Assembly: GCA_028821605.1 (NCBI GenBank)
Contig: JAPPFM010000059.1
Location: 62,001-126,000, forward strand
Direction: 5' to 3'
From: Candidatus Poribacteria bacterium
Lineage (GTDB): Bacteria > Poribacteria > WGA-4E > WGA-3G
Length of the DNA stretch: 64,000 nucleotides
Shown here: one piece after another, positions 44,587-52,673 of the stretch
How the letters are laid out: each line of letters opens with the position of its first letter
Numbering within the stretch: position 1 is the stretch's first letter
Translations under genes and position numbers: made by a program
The notes under the pieces: generated by a model
Seen by the model: only the letters and a program-made list of their open reading frames with translations
Database searches by the model: none
Told to the model about the DNA's origin: nothing

Positions 44587-45174
44587 CTAAAGTTCTTTGT
44601 TTTGTTCAACCTGTTGTGTCCGGATCTCTTGGAGTATCTCCACAACAGTCTCCATCTGCCCTTCAAGCTTGGCAATACGCTGTTCAACAGACGTTGTTGA
44701 TTCTAAGTCCTCATCTTCGTCTGAGGTGACCTCAACGGTCTCGACGGTATCAACGTTATCTTCTCGTGGTTGTCCGCTCCAGACATCTTTGAGGAAGGAA
44801 GGCATCGATTGTCGCACAACTTCACCGACATCTTTCAACTCATCGCCGATGGTTTTCTTGATTTGCGAGAAGTCAAAATCGTCGGCGCAGCTCTCTCTAA
44901 CGTAAGCGGAGACTTGATGACACGCGAAGCAAATATCACCAAAAGCCGCATCCTCTTCTAAAGGTTCAAACAGACCGTCGGGTACTGCACCAAGGTCAGC
45001 AAGGAGGTTAAGGGCATTGTTAAATTGTCGAGCACATCGCTCCTGACCCTCTGAAAATTGGTCTGTAATCGCTGAAGTTTCGATGAGGCGTGCTGTTGCT
45101 TCCAATAGCCGCAGAATCTGCCGTATCTCCTTCATCCGACGTATTTCCTTCTGGTCTTCCCATTCGTTAGACAT
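44587..45174 (-). CDS. hypothetical acidic protein with CFACH motif and coiled-coil tail
   Basis: ATG 45174 with AGGAGAAAATC upstream. The 195-residue product is not recognised. N-terminal half: helices with IRQILRLLEATARLIETSA and ERCARQFNNALNLLADL. The middle carries DICFACHQVSAYV, a CxxCH that resembles a c-type haem site, but with no signal peptide it more likely binds a metal or is coincidental. The third quarter is very acidic (VTSDEDEDLES). The C-terminus is a predicted coiled coil (VEQRIAKLEGQMETVVEILQ). It is a stand-alone gene between repeat-rich gaps. No function proposed. Confidence 0.65.
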   Translation of the reverse strand: MSNEWEDQKEIRRMKEIRQILRLLEATARLIETSAITDQFSEGQERCARQFNNALNLLADLGAVPDGLFEPLEEDAAFGDICFACHQVSAYVRESCADDFDFSQIKKTIGDELKDVGEVVRQSMPSFLKDVWSGQPREDNVDTVETVEVTSDEDEDLESTTSVEQRIAKLEGQMETVVEILQEIRTQQVEQNKEL

Positions 45175-45200
45175 GATTTTCTCCTATTTATGTAGATTTA

Positions 45201-45417
45201 CCTATATAGAGTTCCTTCAGACTGAAAAGGATAGTAAAATTTTTTAACTCTAAGAATAGTTATCGGTTTTCAGTTAAGAGGTTTTCGTCTAACAGAACCC
45301 TCTTGTAACTGACGACTGACAACCGAAAGATTTTCGTAGAAAAATCGTACTGAAAACTATTCTTTGCGCTTGTCTATATAGACCCACTTCAAGCCAAAAG
45401 GATAGTGAAAAAATTTA
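45201..45417. repeat. two direct copies of an AT-rich block around a heptamer tract
   Basis: CTATATAGAGTTCCTTCAGA...AAGGATAGTAAAATTTTTTAA (45202-45246) and CTATATAGACCCACTTCAAG...AAGGATAGTGAAAAAATTTAA (45374-45417) are about 75% alike. Between them lies a heptamer array (45253-45327). No gene is seen in 45175-45431. Confidence 0.55.
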
Positions 45418-45431
45418 ATGAGGTTGACAGG

Positions 45432-46646
45432 CTAAGAAGTTTCCGCCTTTAATTCAGCAACATTCCGGCGGATTTTAATTGCTGCCTTAATGATATCCTC
45501 TATATCTTCTTCGCTCGCCATCAACACATTTTGACTTAAGGAGAGACCTGTTTGACATATCTTCTCAGTTTCAGGACAATGAACATCATCATAATTGAGA
45601 TCCTGACCGAAAAGATTAGAGGCGAGAAAAGGGGCTCTATACATAGGCGTTGAATACCAGTATCCCATCGGTATTCCCTCCGCGCGCATCGCACGGAGAA
45701 ACGTCTCACGTGAGATGTCCTCAAACTCCTCAGCGTCAAAGAGTGCTTTATAGCCGTGGCATCCGCCGCGTGTGGCGCGCGGGTCAAGTGGGGTGACCTT
45801 AATGCCCGGAATCTCGCCGAGCCAACCATCTAACCATCGCATACTCTTATGCCGGTAGTTGGTTTCAGCTTCAAGTCGCGTTATACGGGAGAGAAGGAGT
45901 CCCGCTTGCCACTCTGTCATGCGGAAGTTACCACCGAAGGGTTCTGCCTCCCCGAACTCAGCATCGGGTAGTGTGCGTCCACAATTATGGAGGGCATAAG
46001 CGCGTTCATAGAGTTCTCGATCGTTTATGAGGACGATACCACCTTCACCAGCACACAAGTTTTTCGAGGACTGAAAACTAAAACACCCGAAATGACCCCA
46101 ACTCCCGACACCGCGCCCGCGCCATTCCGCACCATGTGCCTGTGCGCAATCCTCAACAATCTTAAGGTTATGTCGATTCGCAATATCAACAAGCGCGTCT
46201 AAATCTGCTGGATATCCTGCAATATGGACAGGCAAAATGGCTTTCGTTTTTTCTGTTATTGCAGCCTCTACTTTAGAAGCATCCAGTAGAAAACTGTCGG
46301 GAGCAGTGTCTACAAAGACAGGCACGGCGTGCGTCATCAGAATCGCGACGACTGTTGCTTGGAAAGTATACGGTGTCGTGATGACTTCATCACCCGGACA
46401 AACGCCAGCGGCTTTCAGGGCGATATAGAGTGCCGATGTGCCGCTATTGACGCAAACGCCATATTTTGCCCCTTGGAAGTCAGCAAATTGTTGCGCAAAT
46501 TCTGGCACCCTCGGTCCACCGACCCCCCATTGTCCACTCTTGTAAATGCTTTCAAACGCTTCGATATCGGCAGGATCCTGCGTGGGCCAGGTCGGATAGG
46601 AATCAGTTCGGACAGGTTCACCACCGTTTATTGCCAATGTTGCCAT
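45432..46646 (-). CDS. DegT/DnrJ/EryC1/StrS-family PLP aminotransferase
   Basis: ATG 46646 (MATLAINGGEPVRT) with GGGGGA 7 bases upstream. The 404-residue length is typical. Family landmarks: NSGTSALYIALKAAGV, PGDEVITTPYTFQAT, VEDCAQAHGAEWRGRGVGSWG, the PLP lysine in FSFQSSKNLCAGEGG, and NFRMTEWQAGLLLSRI. Such enzymes usually transaminate keto-sugars with glutamate for surface glycans or secondary metabolites; some act as deoxysugar dehydratases, but those have His instead of Lys. No partner sugar-nucleotide gene is nearby. The next gene, DUF402, lies 18 bases upstream on the same strand. Confidence 0.9.
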   Translation of the reverse strand: MATLAINGGEPVRTDSYPTWPTQDPADIEAFESIYKSGQWGVGGPRVPEFAQQFADFQGAKYGVCVNSGTSALYIALKAAGVCPGDEVITTPYTFQATVVAILMTHAVPVFVDTAPDSFLLDASKVEAAITEKTKAILPVHIAGYPADLDALVDIANRHNLKIVEDCAQAHGAEWRGRGVGSWGHFGCFSFQSSKNLCAGEGGIVLINDRELYERAYALHNCGRTLPDAEFGEAEPFGGNFRMTEWQAGLLLSRITRLEAETNYRHKSMRWLDGWLGEIPGIKVTPLDPRATRGGCHGYKALFDAEEFEDISRETFLRAMRAEGIPMGYWYSTPMYRAPFLASNLFGQDLNYDDVHCPETEKICQTGLSLSQNVLMASEEDIEDIIKAAIKIRRNVAELKAETS

Positions 46647-46664
46647 CTTTTCGTCCCCCTTCAC

Positions 46665-47219
46665 TTAAGGTAACTTCTCTACATAATCCCGCAAATCTGG
46701 AAGCTCCGCTCTATCAAACACTTCTTGCAAAAGAGATTCTAAATGACCATCTTCAACCTTAACAATCAATGTATCCAGGACATCTCGTGCTTTTCTTTCC
46801 AATTCAGAATCAATCGCGCCATTTTGAATTGCATCTTCAAACTCGTCTTCATCCTGAATTTCGTAGGTGCCATCTGGATTTACCCAAAGGTCCAAGAACA
46901 GATCCGTTATTTCAAAACGATTAAGTTTCCCGTTTACATCCACATCTCGCTTGACTGGCTTTAGAACATCACAATAATAACCCGTCCACTCGTTATCCAG
47001 ATTGTAAACTTTGCCGACATCGTACCACAGTCCAGTAAACACAAACCAGATGGCGGCGAAGTTATCCCCTAAAACTATCTCACCGTTTTGAACGATAGGT
47101 GAGGACGGTTTAACCCGTTGAGAGGTAACAATAACCGCATCGTCGAGATAAAGCAATTCCTGTTGAAAGTGATTAACTCGATCGGGGGGCCTTTTATAGG
47201 TAAGTGTTACTATTTCCAT
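46665..47219 (-). CDS. DUF402-family protein (FomD/RNA-processing-like)
   Basis: ATG 47219 (MEIVTLTYKRPPDRV) follows leader-repeat copy 4 (AACCGCAAGGAAAATTAAAAGA). The 184-residue product contains EWTGYYCDVLKPVKRD, FEITDLFLDLWVNPDGTYEI and QDEDEFEDAIQNGAIDSE, matching the DUF402 core, whose members (for example FomD or ribonuclease-associated Ntdp-type proteins) hydrolyse nucleoside di/triphosphate bonds. The Asp-rich strands (DLFLDLWVNPDG, DEDEF) would hold metal. Substrate unknown. Probably transcribed with the DegT gene. Confidence 0.78.
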   Translation of the reverse strand: MEIVTLTYKRPPDRVNHFQQELLYLDDAVIVTSQRVKPSSPIVQNGEIVLGDNFAAIWFVFTGLWYDVGKVYNLDNEWTGYYCDVLKPVKRDVDVNGKLNRFEITDLFLDLWVNPDGTYEIQDEDEFEDAIQNGAIDSELERKARDVLDTLIVKVEDGHLESLLQEVFDRAELPDLRDYVEKLP

Positions 47220-47462
47220 TCTTTTAATTTTCCTTGCGGTTCGTTGAGGTGGATTGGGGCTTGAAAGTCTCTCTCCGTATACCGCTTTCCATTTCATTCC
47301 AAGCTACGCGCTCTTTAATGTAGGACTTATGCGATTTTCTGAGAGACACTCACGTTCCATTCTTTTACTTTACCTTGCGGTTCGTTGAGGTGGATTGGGG
47401 CTTGAAAGTCTCTCTCCGTATATCCGTTTTCCATTTCATTCCAAGCTACGCGCTCCTTTATG
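47217..47462 (-). repeat. tandem duplication of the long leader repeat (copies 4 and 5)
   Basis: Blocks 47217-47320 and 47358-47462 are near-identical over about 104 bases. Each begins with a TAAAGAGCGCG or TAAAGGAGCGCG end and closes with CCACCTCAACGAACCGCAAG then an ATG-containing AAAGAATGGAA. Copy 5 drives an 18-codon frame MERECLSENRISPTLKSA (about 47305-47361, minus strand), and copy 4 leads into DUF402. Confidence 0.8.
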
Positions 47463-48483
47463 TTAAACGGTAGGACGCAATTGCTTCACGGAAGGCTTTG
47501 ATATGCTTCGGCGTTGTTCCACAACAACCCCCTATTAAGGACGCACCTGATTCAATGAGTTCGGGAACATGACTTGCCATCTCTGTTGGTGTCTGTGTAT
47601 AAACAGTTTGATGATTTTCATCAAGTTTCGGCATGCCAGCGTTCGGATATGCCATCATTCGTTTATCCCGAATATCTTTATCCGTAAGTGCCACTTGGAG
47701 CTGCTGAGTACCCGTAATTGCATAAGGCATTCCCGTATGTTCATCACGTCTGGATTCAGCACCACAGTTCACACCGATGATGCTAACGGAATCCAATAAC
47801 GAATCTCCGTTTGAAAACTCACCGTGTGTGAGAATATCCAGCAAATCCGCTGGAGAATTCCCCCAATCTGTCCGATAGATGACATTACCAGTCCGCCGCT
47901 CCTTCGTCCATTTGTAGGTCAAGTTCACTGCAATCGGAAGAGAAGTCTCACGCGCAATATCTACGGCGATTGCCGCCTCTTTCGCGGAAAACATCGTCTC
48001 AAGGCAGAGAAAATCCACACCCTCTTCTGCCAAGGTATGGATTACCAATTTATGTGCCTCTCTCGCGTCCGCATTTGGAATGCCGAAAGTCGTATCTCCA
48101 CTATCGGCTTCAATCGCACCGGGGGAGGGTCCCACGGAGCCTGCAATATATACCTCTTTTTCGCTCTGTTCGACAGCGGCTTTCGCATGTTGAACAGCGA
48201 GTCGTGTGAGCCGTTGTGCGTCCGATATGTCTTGTCCCGCCATTTCCAGATGGAGTGGAGATGCCACAAACGTGTTTGTTCCAATTGCCTCAGCACCCGC
48301 GTTGATATAATCCGAATGAATATCAATAACACTCGTGGCATGCAATTCATTGGCGAGTGCACTGTTAGCGAGTTCTATACCGCGTGCGAATAACTGCGAA
48401 CCGAACCCACCATCATACAGGATAGGTTCATCCGATTTTAATCGTTCTCGAAAAGGTGTTTTAACTATTGGGTTTTTGCTCAT
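47458..48483 (-). CDS. homocysteine S-methyltransferase-family protein
   Basis: The 341-residue product has the family landmarks: PILYDGGFGSQLFARGIEL, AGAEAIGTNTFVASP, VYIAGSVGPSP, FLCLETMFSAKEA, and the zinc-binding cysteines in IIGVNCGAESR and LIGGCCGTTPKHIKAF. This is the (beta/alpha)8 barrel of MetH module 1, BHMT and MmuM. It would move a methyl group to homocysteine from S-methylmethionine, betaine or a methyl-corrinoid protein. The RACo-like activator next to it and the corrinoid protein at 53108 favour corrinoid coupling, which is an inference. ATG 48483 with AAGAG upstream. Confidence 0.88.
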   Translation of the reverse strand: MSKNPIVKTPFRERLKSDEPILYDGGFGSQLFARGIELANSALANELHATSVIDIHSDYINAGAEAIGTNTFVASPLHLEMAGQDISDAQRLTRLAVQHAKAAVEQSEKEVYIAGSVGPSPGAIEADSGDTTFGIPNADAREAHKLVIHTLAEEGVDFLCLETMFSAKEAAIAVDIARETSLPIAVNLTYKWTKERRTGNVIYRTDWGNSPADLLDILTHGEFSNGDSLLDSVSIIGVNCGAESRRDEHTGMPYAITGTQQLQVALTDKDIRDKRMMAYPNAGMPKLDENHQTVYTQTPTEMASHVPELIESGASLIGGCCGTTPKHIKAFREAIASYRLT

Positions 48484-48492
48484 TTTTTCTCT

Positions 48493-48584
48493 TAATAGTT
48501 GTCAGTAACTCGCTTGTAGCGGCGAAAAACATTCTCACCTGCAACACATCTAACTGGTAACTGACAGCTGATAACCGACAACTC
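48493..48584. repeat. heptameric tracts between the methyltransferase and activator genes
   Basis: AATAGTTGTCAGTAACTCGC at 48490-48509 and GGTAACTGACAGCTGATAAC at 48557-48576. The latter immediately follows, on the minus strand, the TAG stop of the activator gene at 48585. Confidence 0.6.
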
Positions 48585-50474
48585 CTAAGCCATCGGTTTG
48601 AATTGACAACCTTCCACGAATATATCAAAGAAATCTGGTGTCGTTTCCAATTCAATATGCTCGATGTTGCTAACGAAAACTTCAATATGTGCGCGCTTCC
48701 TTTCAGAAAGGAGGACAGCGGTCGCACCTGCTACCGCGGCGTTACCGATTTTGACGACATTTGCCTCGGGTACAGGCGCGAGAAATCCAATTTCAACTGC
48801 ATCTTGCAAGTTAACATAATTGGCGAATCCGCCCGCTAAAAAGAGTTTCGTGATGTTCTCAGGAACGCAGCCGAAGTGTCGGAGAACAATATATTGTCCA
48901 CAATAGTTTGCTGCCTTTGCTTGTGCCAAATTGCTCGCGTCCTCGCGTGAGAAAGTAATGCCGTGTTCCGGTAGAAGCGACATAATGCGCTGCTTCCTAT
49001 CCGCAAAAACGCCCTTTGGTGTCATCTGATCGTTCCGACGCAGCTCAGCGAGGAGTGAAATCAGTCCAGAACCGCACAGTCCCTGTGGTGTTTCTCCGTC
49101 AATTGTATCATAGTCGAACTGATTACCATTCCATTTTACAGACTCAATCGCACCCGGGTAAGCAGGCATCCCGTATTCAATACCACCACCTTCAAATGCT
49201 GGACCCGCAGGACACGATGCCGCCACCATCCGCTCTGCATTGCCGACGACGACCTCTGTATTCGTTCCGACATCAACCAGCATGATGACCTCATCCCGTG
49301 AAGGAATATCGATCGAAACTAAATCCGCTGCAACATCTGCACCGACATGGCTGGCAATCAATGGCAGACTGGACACCATCGCCTTCGGATTCGCACGGAT
49401 CCCCAAGCGACGGGTCTTTTCAGTCAGTGAAGTGGTTGCGCGGACACCCTCCCGATATTCATGCTCAATCAGTGATTTATACGGTTTTTGACCGATGCTT
49501 TGGACATCCTGTTTGAAGAAAATGTCGCGCATTGTCGTGTTACCGGCGACGACAACCTCATAAATCTCTTGGCGGACGAAGTTGTGGCGGGTACACATCT
49601 CCATAATCTCGCTGTTTAGTGCAGCGATAAGTGAACGGCGCAGTTCTCCCTGAAATTCACCGTCGTAGGTGATGCGATTCATAATATCGCTACCACCGAA
49701 ACGCTGCGGGTTTTCAAAGGAACTGACAGAAACGGTTTCCCCGTTCTCCAGATTCACCAGATTTGCCACCACCGTCGTTGTTCCGATGTCTAATGCCAAC
49801 CCGTAGAGATGTCCTCGGTAGCGGTCAATAGGTTCGTCGTTGTAATAGACAGTCCCATCGCAATGAACGACTCTCGGATCTAATTCCGGTGCCCCTCCGT
49901 CCGTTACCACAGCATGCGTCAGAATTTTAGGTGTGCGCCGAAGTGGGGTGAACTCAATGTCCTTATCAACATCAAGGACAACCGCTTGGCAGGCGAGGCG
50001 ATAGTTGTCTCGGAGGAAGGCTTCTGCTTCATTGGGAGGTTGGAGACCCTCCATACCACGTTTAATCTCAACGATGCATTCGTGGCACTGTCCGGTTCGG
50101 AAACAAGAGGTAGGGACTTGGACGGTTAAATCGTCCGCATAATCAAAAATAGTTTTTCCGGGGGTGAGTTGATAGACCTTTCCGTCGCATGCGATCGTGC
50201 CTTGGGATTCTGCTGTTCCATCAGGCGCATCGGTTTCCCACGCACTCCGATAATCTAACTTATCGTCCCCGACACAGAGCAGACCCGTCCCTTCATCAAT
50301 CTTCCGCTGGTTTCGGCAGCCGAACTTTGCCGTGCAGTGGTCAAATCGATTTTTGTAGGGACAACGGTAGGTGGATTGTTCATCCGCATGGACAACCAAA
50401 CCTTCAAAAATTTGCGTGATTTTATCAAGTCGTTTTTCGTATTCGGCTTTATCTATTTTATTTATTTTTTTCAT
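48585..50474 (-). CDS. corrinoid activation / regeneration protein (RACo-like, 2Fe-2S + ASKHA)
   Basis: The 629-residue product has four parts. N-terminal (1-80): Cys-rich CPYKNRFDHCTAKFGC...LLCVG, a possible additional metal site. Residues about 95-180: plant-type 2Fe-2S ferredoxin (DGKVYQLTPG, TSCFRTGQCHECIVEIKRG, RLACQAV). Residues about 180-600: ASKHA actin-like ATPase with LYGLALDIGTTTVVANLV, VAGNTTMRDIFF, EVIMLVDVGTNTEVVVG, GLCGSGLI and KLFLAGGFANYVN, the DUF4445 / RACo pattern. Such proteins use ATP to reduce Co(II) in corrinoid methyltransferase partners. The partner is probably the B12 protein encoded at 53108. No ribosome-binding site is obvious at ATG 50474. Confidence 0.88.
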   Translation of the reverse strand: MKKINKIDKAEYEKRLDKITQIFEGLVVHADEQSTYRCPYKNRFDHCTAKFGCRNQRKIDEGTGLLCVGDDKLDYRSAWETDAPDGTAESQGTIACDGKVYQLTPGKTIFDYADDLTVQVPTSCFRTGQCHECIVEIKRGMEGLQPPNEAEAFLRDNYRLACQAVVLDVDKDIEFTPLRRTPKILTHAVVTDGGAPELDPRVVHCDGTVYYNDEPIDRYRGHLYGLALDIGTTTVVANLVNLENGETVSVSSFENPQRFGGSDIMNRITYDGEFQGELRRSLIAALNSEIMEMCTRHNFVRQEIYEVVVAGNTTMRDIFFKQDVQSIGQKPYKSLIEHEYREGVRATTSLTEKTRRLGIRANPKAMVSSLPLIASHVGADVAADLVSIDIPSRDEVIMLVDVGTNTEVVVGNAERMVAASCPAGPAFEGGGIEYGMPAYPGAIESVKWNGNQFDYDTIDGETPQGLCGSGLISLLAELRRNDQMTPKGVFADRKQRIMSLLPEHGITFSREDASNLAQAKAANYCGQYIVLRHFGCVPENITKLFLAGGFANYVNLQDAVEIGFLAPVPEANVVKIGNAAVAGATAVLLSERKRAHIEVFVSNIEHIELETTPDFFDIFVEGCQFKPMA

Positions 50475-50647
50475 GTTTATTGGTTATCGTTTTTCGGTTT
50501 CCAATAGGTGTAGTTTGATGGAAACTCAGAATTTTGGGACTTGCCCATCAGTGATTTTTGTTAGACAATATAACGATCTAACCGTAGGGGCGAGGTTTCC
50601 TTGTCCAATCCGAAGCAGCTACCACCAATTTGGAACTGGATGAAGCA

Positions 50648-51478
50648 CTAATTCTCTTCAATTAGTTTCTTCAAATCTTGAATAAAATGCTCGAAAAGTT
50701 TGACCTTGTCGCTTTCTTCAAGTTCTTCCGCTGTGAGTACGTAAGTCCCGTCAAGTTCTACCTCTGCAATGATTCGCTCTCTCTTTGGCACGTCTACAAT
50801 TTTTAAGGCTTCGTCTAAATCAGCCGTGATGAGATAGAACTTGATGGATGCTTTATTTTCCTCCGTCTGAAGTTTGCGTTTCCAATAAGCTTGCTCGATG
50901 ATCCGGTCTTTCAAATTAACCAGACACGAGATTACAGCGATAACGCGAGAATTTTCAGGCGTGTAAATAGCGAAATCAACATTTGGAAGGTAAGAATTGA
51001 ATTCTCCGTAGTTAATTGTCAAATGTCGTTTAACGTCTTCCAATTCTTCAGAAAGGGTGCTGCTATTTTCTAATTCATAACAACTAATCACCTTTAGATC
51101 TAACGCTTTAGCGGCTTCGGTGATAATATGTCTTATCCTTTCTCTAAAAGTACTGCCCTTAGCAGTACGCCAGTCTTTTCCCAGTTCGTCTGTCAAGGAA
51201 ATAGTTAAACCTTCCAAGGCAACAGTACCTGCAAGGTCACCCCATAAAGCGGATTCTCCATAGTGTTCGCTGAGTTGGTCCATGACATCTCTTGTGTCGT
51301 CAACAACGCTGAAATCTATGACATTCCGTTCTATCAGGATGTTTACTAAGGGGTCTACTAACGTGTCATTATATCCTAGCTCGTAAAGAGTATCGGTAAG
51401 AATGTTTTTCCTACCGTCAAGAGGGCGATCCTCACGTGCAGTTGGGGCTGCTATGATAGGTTTAGTTGTATTATCCAC
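50648..51478 (-). CDS. BsaWI-like restriction-endonuclease-family protein, degenerate active site
   Basis: GTG 51478 overlaps the previous gene's stop in GTGGATAA. The 276-residue product has NILTDTLYELGYNDTLVDPLVNILIE, then YLPNVDFAIYTPENSRVIAVI and SCLVNLKDRIIEQAYWKRKL. From memory the latter resembles BsaWI/CCGG-family type II enzymes, where SxKxxxR[D/E]R provides the catalytic Lys and recognition residues. Here the D (NVD) and final DR remain, but the Lys position is L, giving SCLVNLKDR. It is therefore probably catalytically altered, perhaps a DNA-binding subunit. No cognate DNA methyltransferase is in the window. Translationally coupled to the nuclease gene upstream. Confidence 0.6.
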   Translation of the reverse strand: MDNTTKPIIAAPTAREDRPLDGRKNILTDTLYELGYNDTLVDPLVNILIERNVIDFSVVDDTRDVMDQLSEHYGESALWGDLAGTVALEGLTISLTDELGKDWRTAKGSTFRERIRHIITEAAKALDLKVISCYELENSSTLSEELEDVKRHLTINYGEFNSYLPNVDFAIYTPENSRVIAVISCLVNLKDRIIEQAYWKRKLQTEENKASIKFYLITADLDEALKIVDVPKRERIIAEVELDGTYVLTAEELEESDKVKLFEHFIQDLKKLIEEN

Positions 51479-52673
51479 TGTTTAAATTTTCCTCACTATT
51501 AAGATTAATAAGATACTCACGCCCAGTATCAGAGATTTCCCAAATACCACGTGGAGAATTAACTATCATCAGCCCTCTATTTATCAATTCTCGGCGCATA
51601 TCGTGAACTCGATTTTCCCAATACAAATGTCCGGCCGGACGTTGTGATAGATCTATTGGTTTCAATTCATTTTCCATTAATCGGCGAACTGTTCTGAGTA
51701 CCTCACTGGTGATTGCAGAGCCACCAAGTTGGATTAAGGCTTTTAAAATAGGTAAAGCATAGCTCGTTCGTGGAAGTGGAGTATCAGAAACTTCAGCACT
51801 ATGTTGGTGCGAAAAGGCATTCCGTGTTGGGGGTTGTGGTGATTTTTGGGCATCCACATCGCAGAGGTATTCAAGCCCAGCATTAGAGATTTCCCAAATA
51901 CCCCACGGAGAATCATCTTTCATTAGACCTTTACTGATTAATTCTCGTCGCATGTCCTGGGTCCGATTATCCCAATAAAAATGACCGTCCGATCGACGGG
52001 ACTTATCTATTTCTCGCAGCTCATTAGCCGAATCCATGAATTGATAGACCAACTCTAATACTTGGTGGGTCGCTCCAGAACCTCCAAGACTTTCTAAGGC
52101 CCTCAGGATCGGTAATCCGTAACTCTGCCGTGGTAAAGGAGTATCGGACAATCGGGGTTGAAACGCTTCTTGTGCCTCCACTTTTGCTTTCCCTTGCTCA
52201 ACGTTAGACTTAGAGAGGTATTTTTTGAAATCCGATACTGCTTCTTGTTGTATCTCCAGATCAATTGAACAGAAAATCCTGTCTTCCCACGGGATAACCC
52301 TTCTTGCAGGCGTACTCGTTAAATTGGGCAGATAGAAATCCCATATCTTTCCATTTGTGATAACAGCTATTTCTATCCCTGCTTGAAAAGCATATTGGCA
52401 AATTTGTGCTTGATATTTCTCAATGCTTGTGCCCCAACGTTTACACTCAATGAACACTAAAGAGGTATCATCTTGCTGCAAAGCATAGTCAACTTTCCCA
52501 TCGCCGACTTTCTTTTCTGGAAATACCTCTAAAGTATATAAATTGTCATCTTGCCAATCTAAGGATCTGAGAATAGGGAGAACAATATACTGTTTAGTCG
52601 CAGTTTCATCAAACTTATGATTTTCAATTGTTTGCCTGCACTGTAGGATATCAGAAATAGTTTGTGCTAGCAT
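51471..52673 (-). CDS. HsdR_N-type PD-ExK nuclease with two Mrr_N-like winged-helix domains
   Basis: ATG 52673 (MLAQTISDILQCRQTIENHK) with GGGGAAGCGC upstream; an earlier in-frame start at 52805 is unsupported. The 400-residue product has a type I restriction R-subunit N-terminal-like nuclease domain (about 20-145) with D62 (GKVDYAL) and E76-C-K78 (VFIECKRWG), plus the QxxxY-like YQAQICQYA: an apparently intact PD-(D/E)xK site. After a Lys-rich linker come two similar Mrr_N-like modules (about 180-275 and 295-390), each starting SDTPLPR.SY.LPIL.AL and ending R-E-L-I-x-x-G-L-M...GIWEIS. It should cut DNA, with the duplicated modules recognising it. Stop overlaps the BsaWI-like gene. Confidence 0.75.
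   Translation of the reverse strand: MLAQTISDILQCRQTIENHKFDETATKQYIVLPILRSLDWQDDNLYTLEVFPEKKVGDGKVDYALQQDDTSLVFIECKRWGTSIEKYQAQICQYAFQAGIEIAVITNGKIWDFYLPNLTSTPARRVIPWEDRIFCSIDLEIQQEAVSDFKKYLSKSNVEQGKAKVEAQEAFQPRLSDTPLPRQSYGLPILRALESLGGSGATHQVLELVYQFMDSANELREIDKSRRSDGHFYWDNRTQDMRRELISKGLMKDDSPWGIWEISNAGLEYLCDVDAQKSPQPPTRNAFSHQHSAEVSDTPLPRTSYALPILKALIQLGGSAITSEVLRTVRRLMENELKPIDLSQRPAGHLYWENRVHDMRRELINRGLMIVNSPRGIWEISDTGREYLINLNSEENLNSG

Noticed and set aside
44870-44945. c-type cytochrome call for the CFACH protein
   Set aside because: There is no signal peptide or membrane anchor, so haem attachment is unlikely; kept only as an observation.
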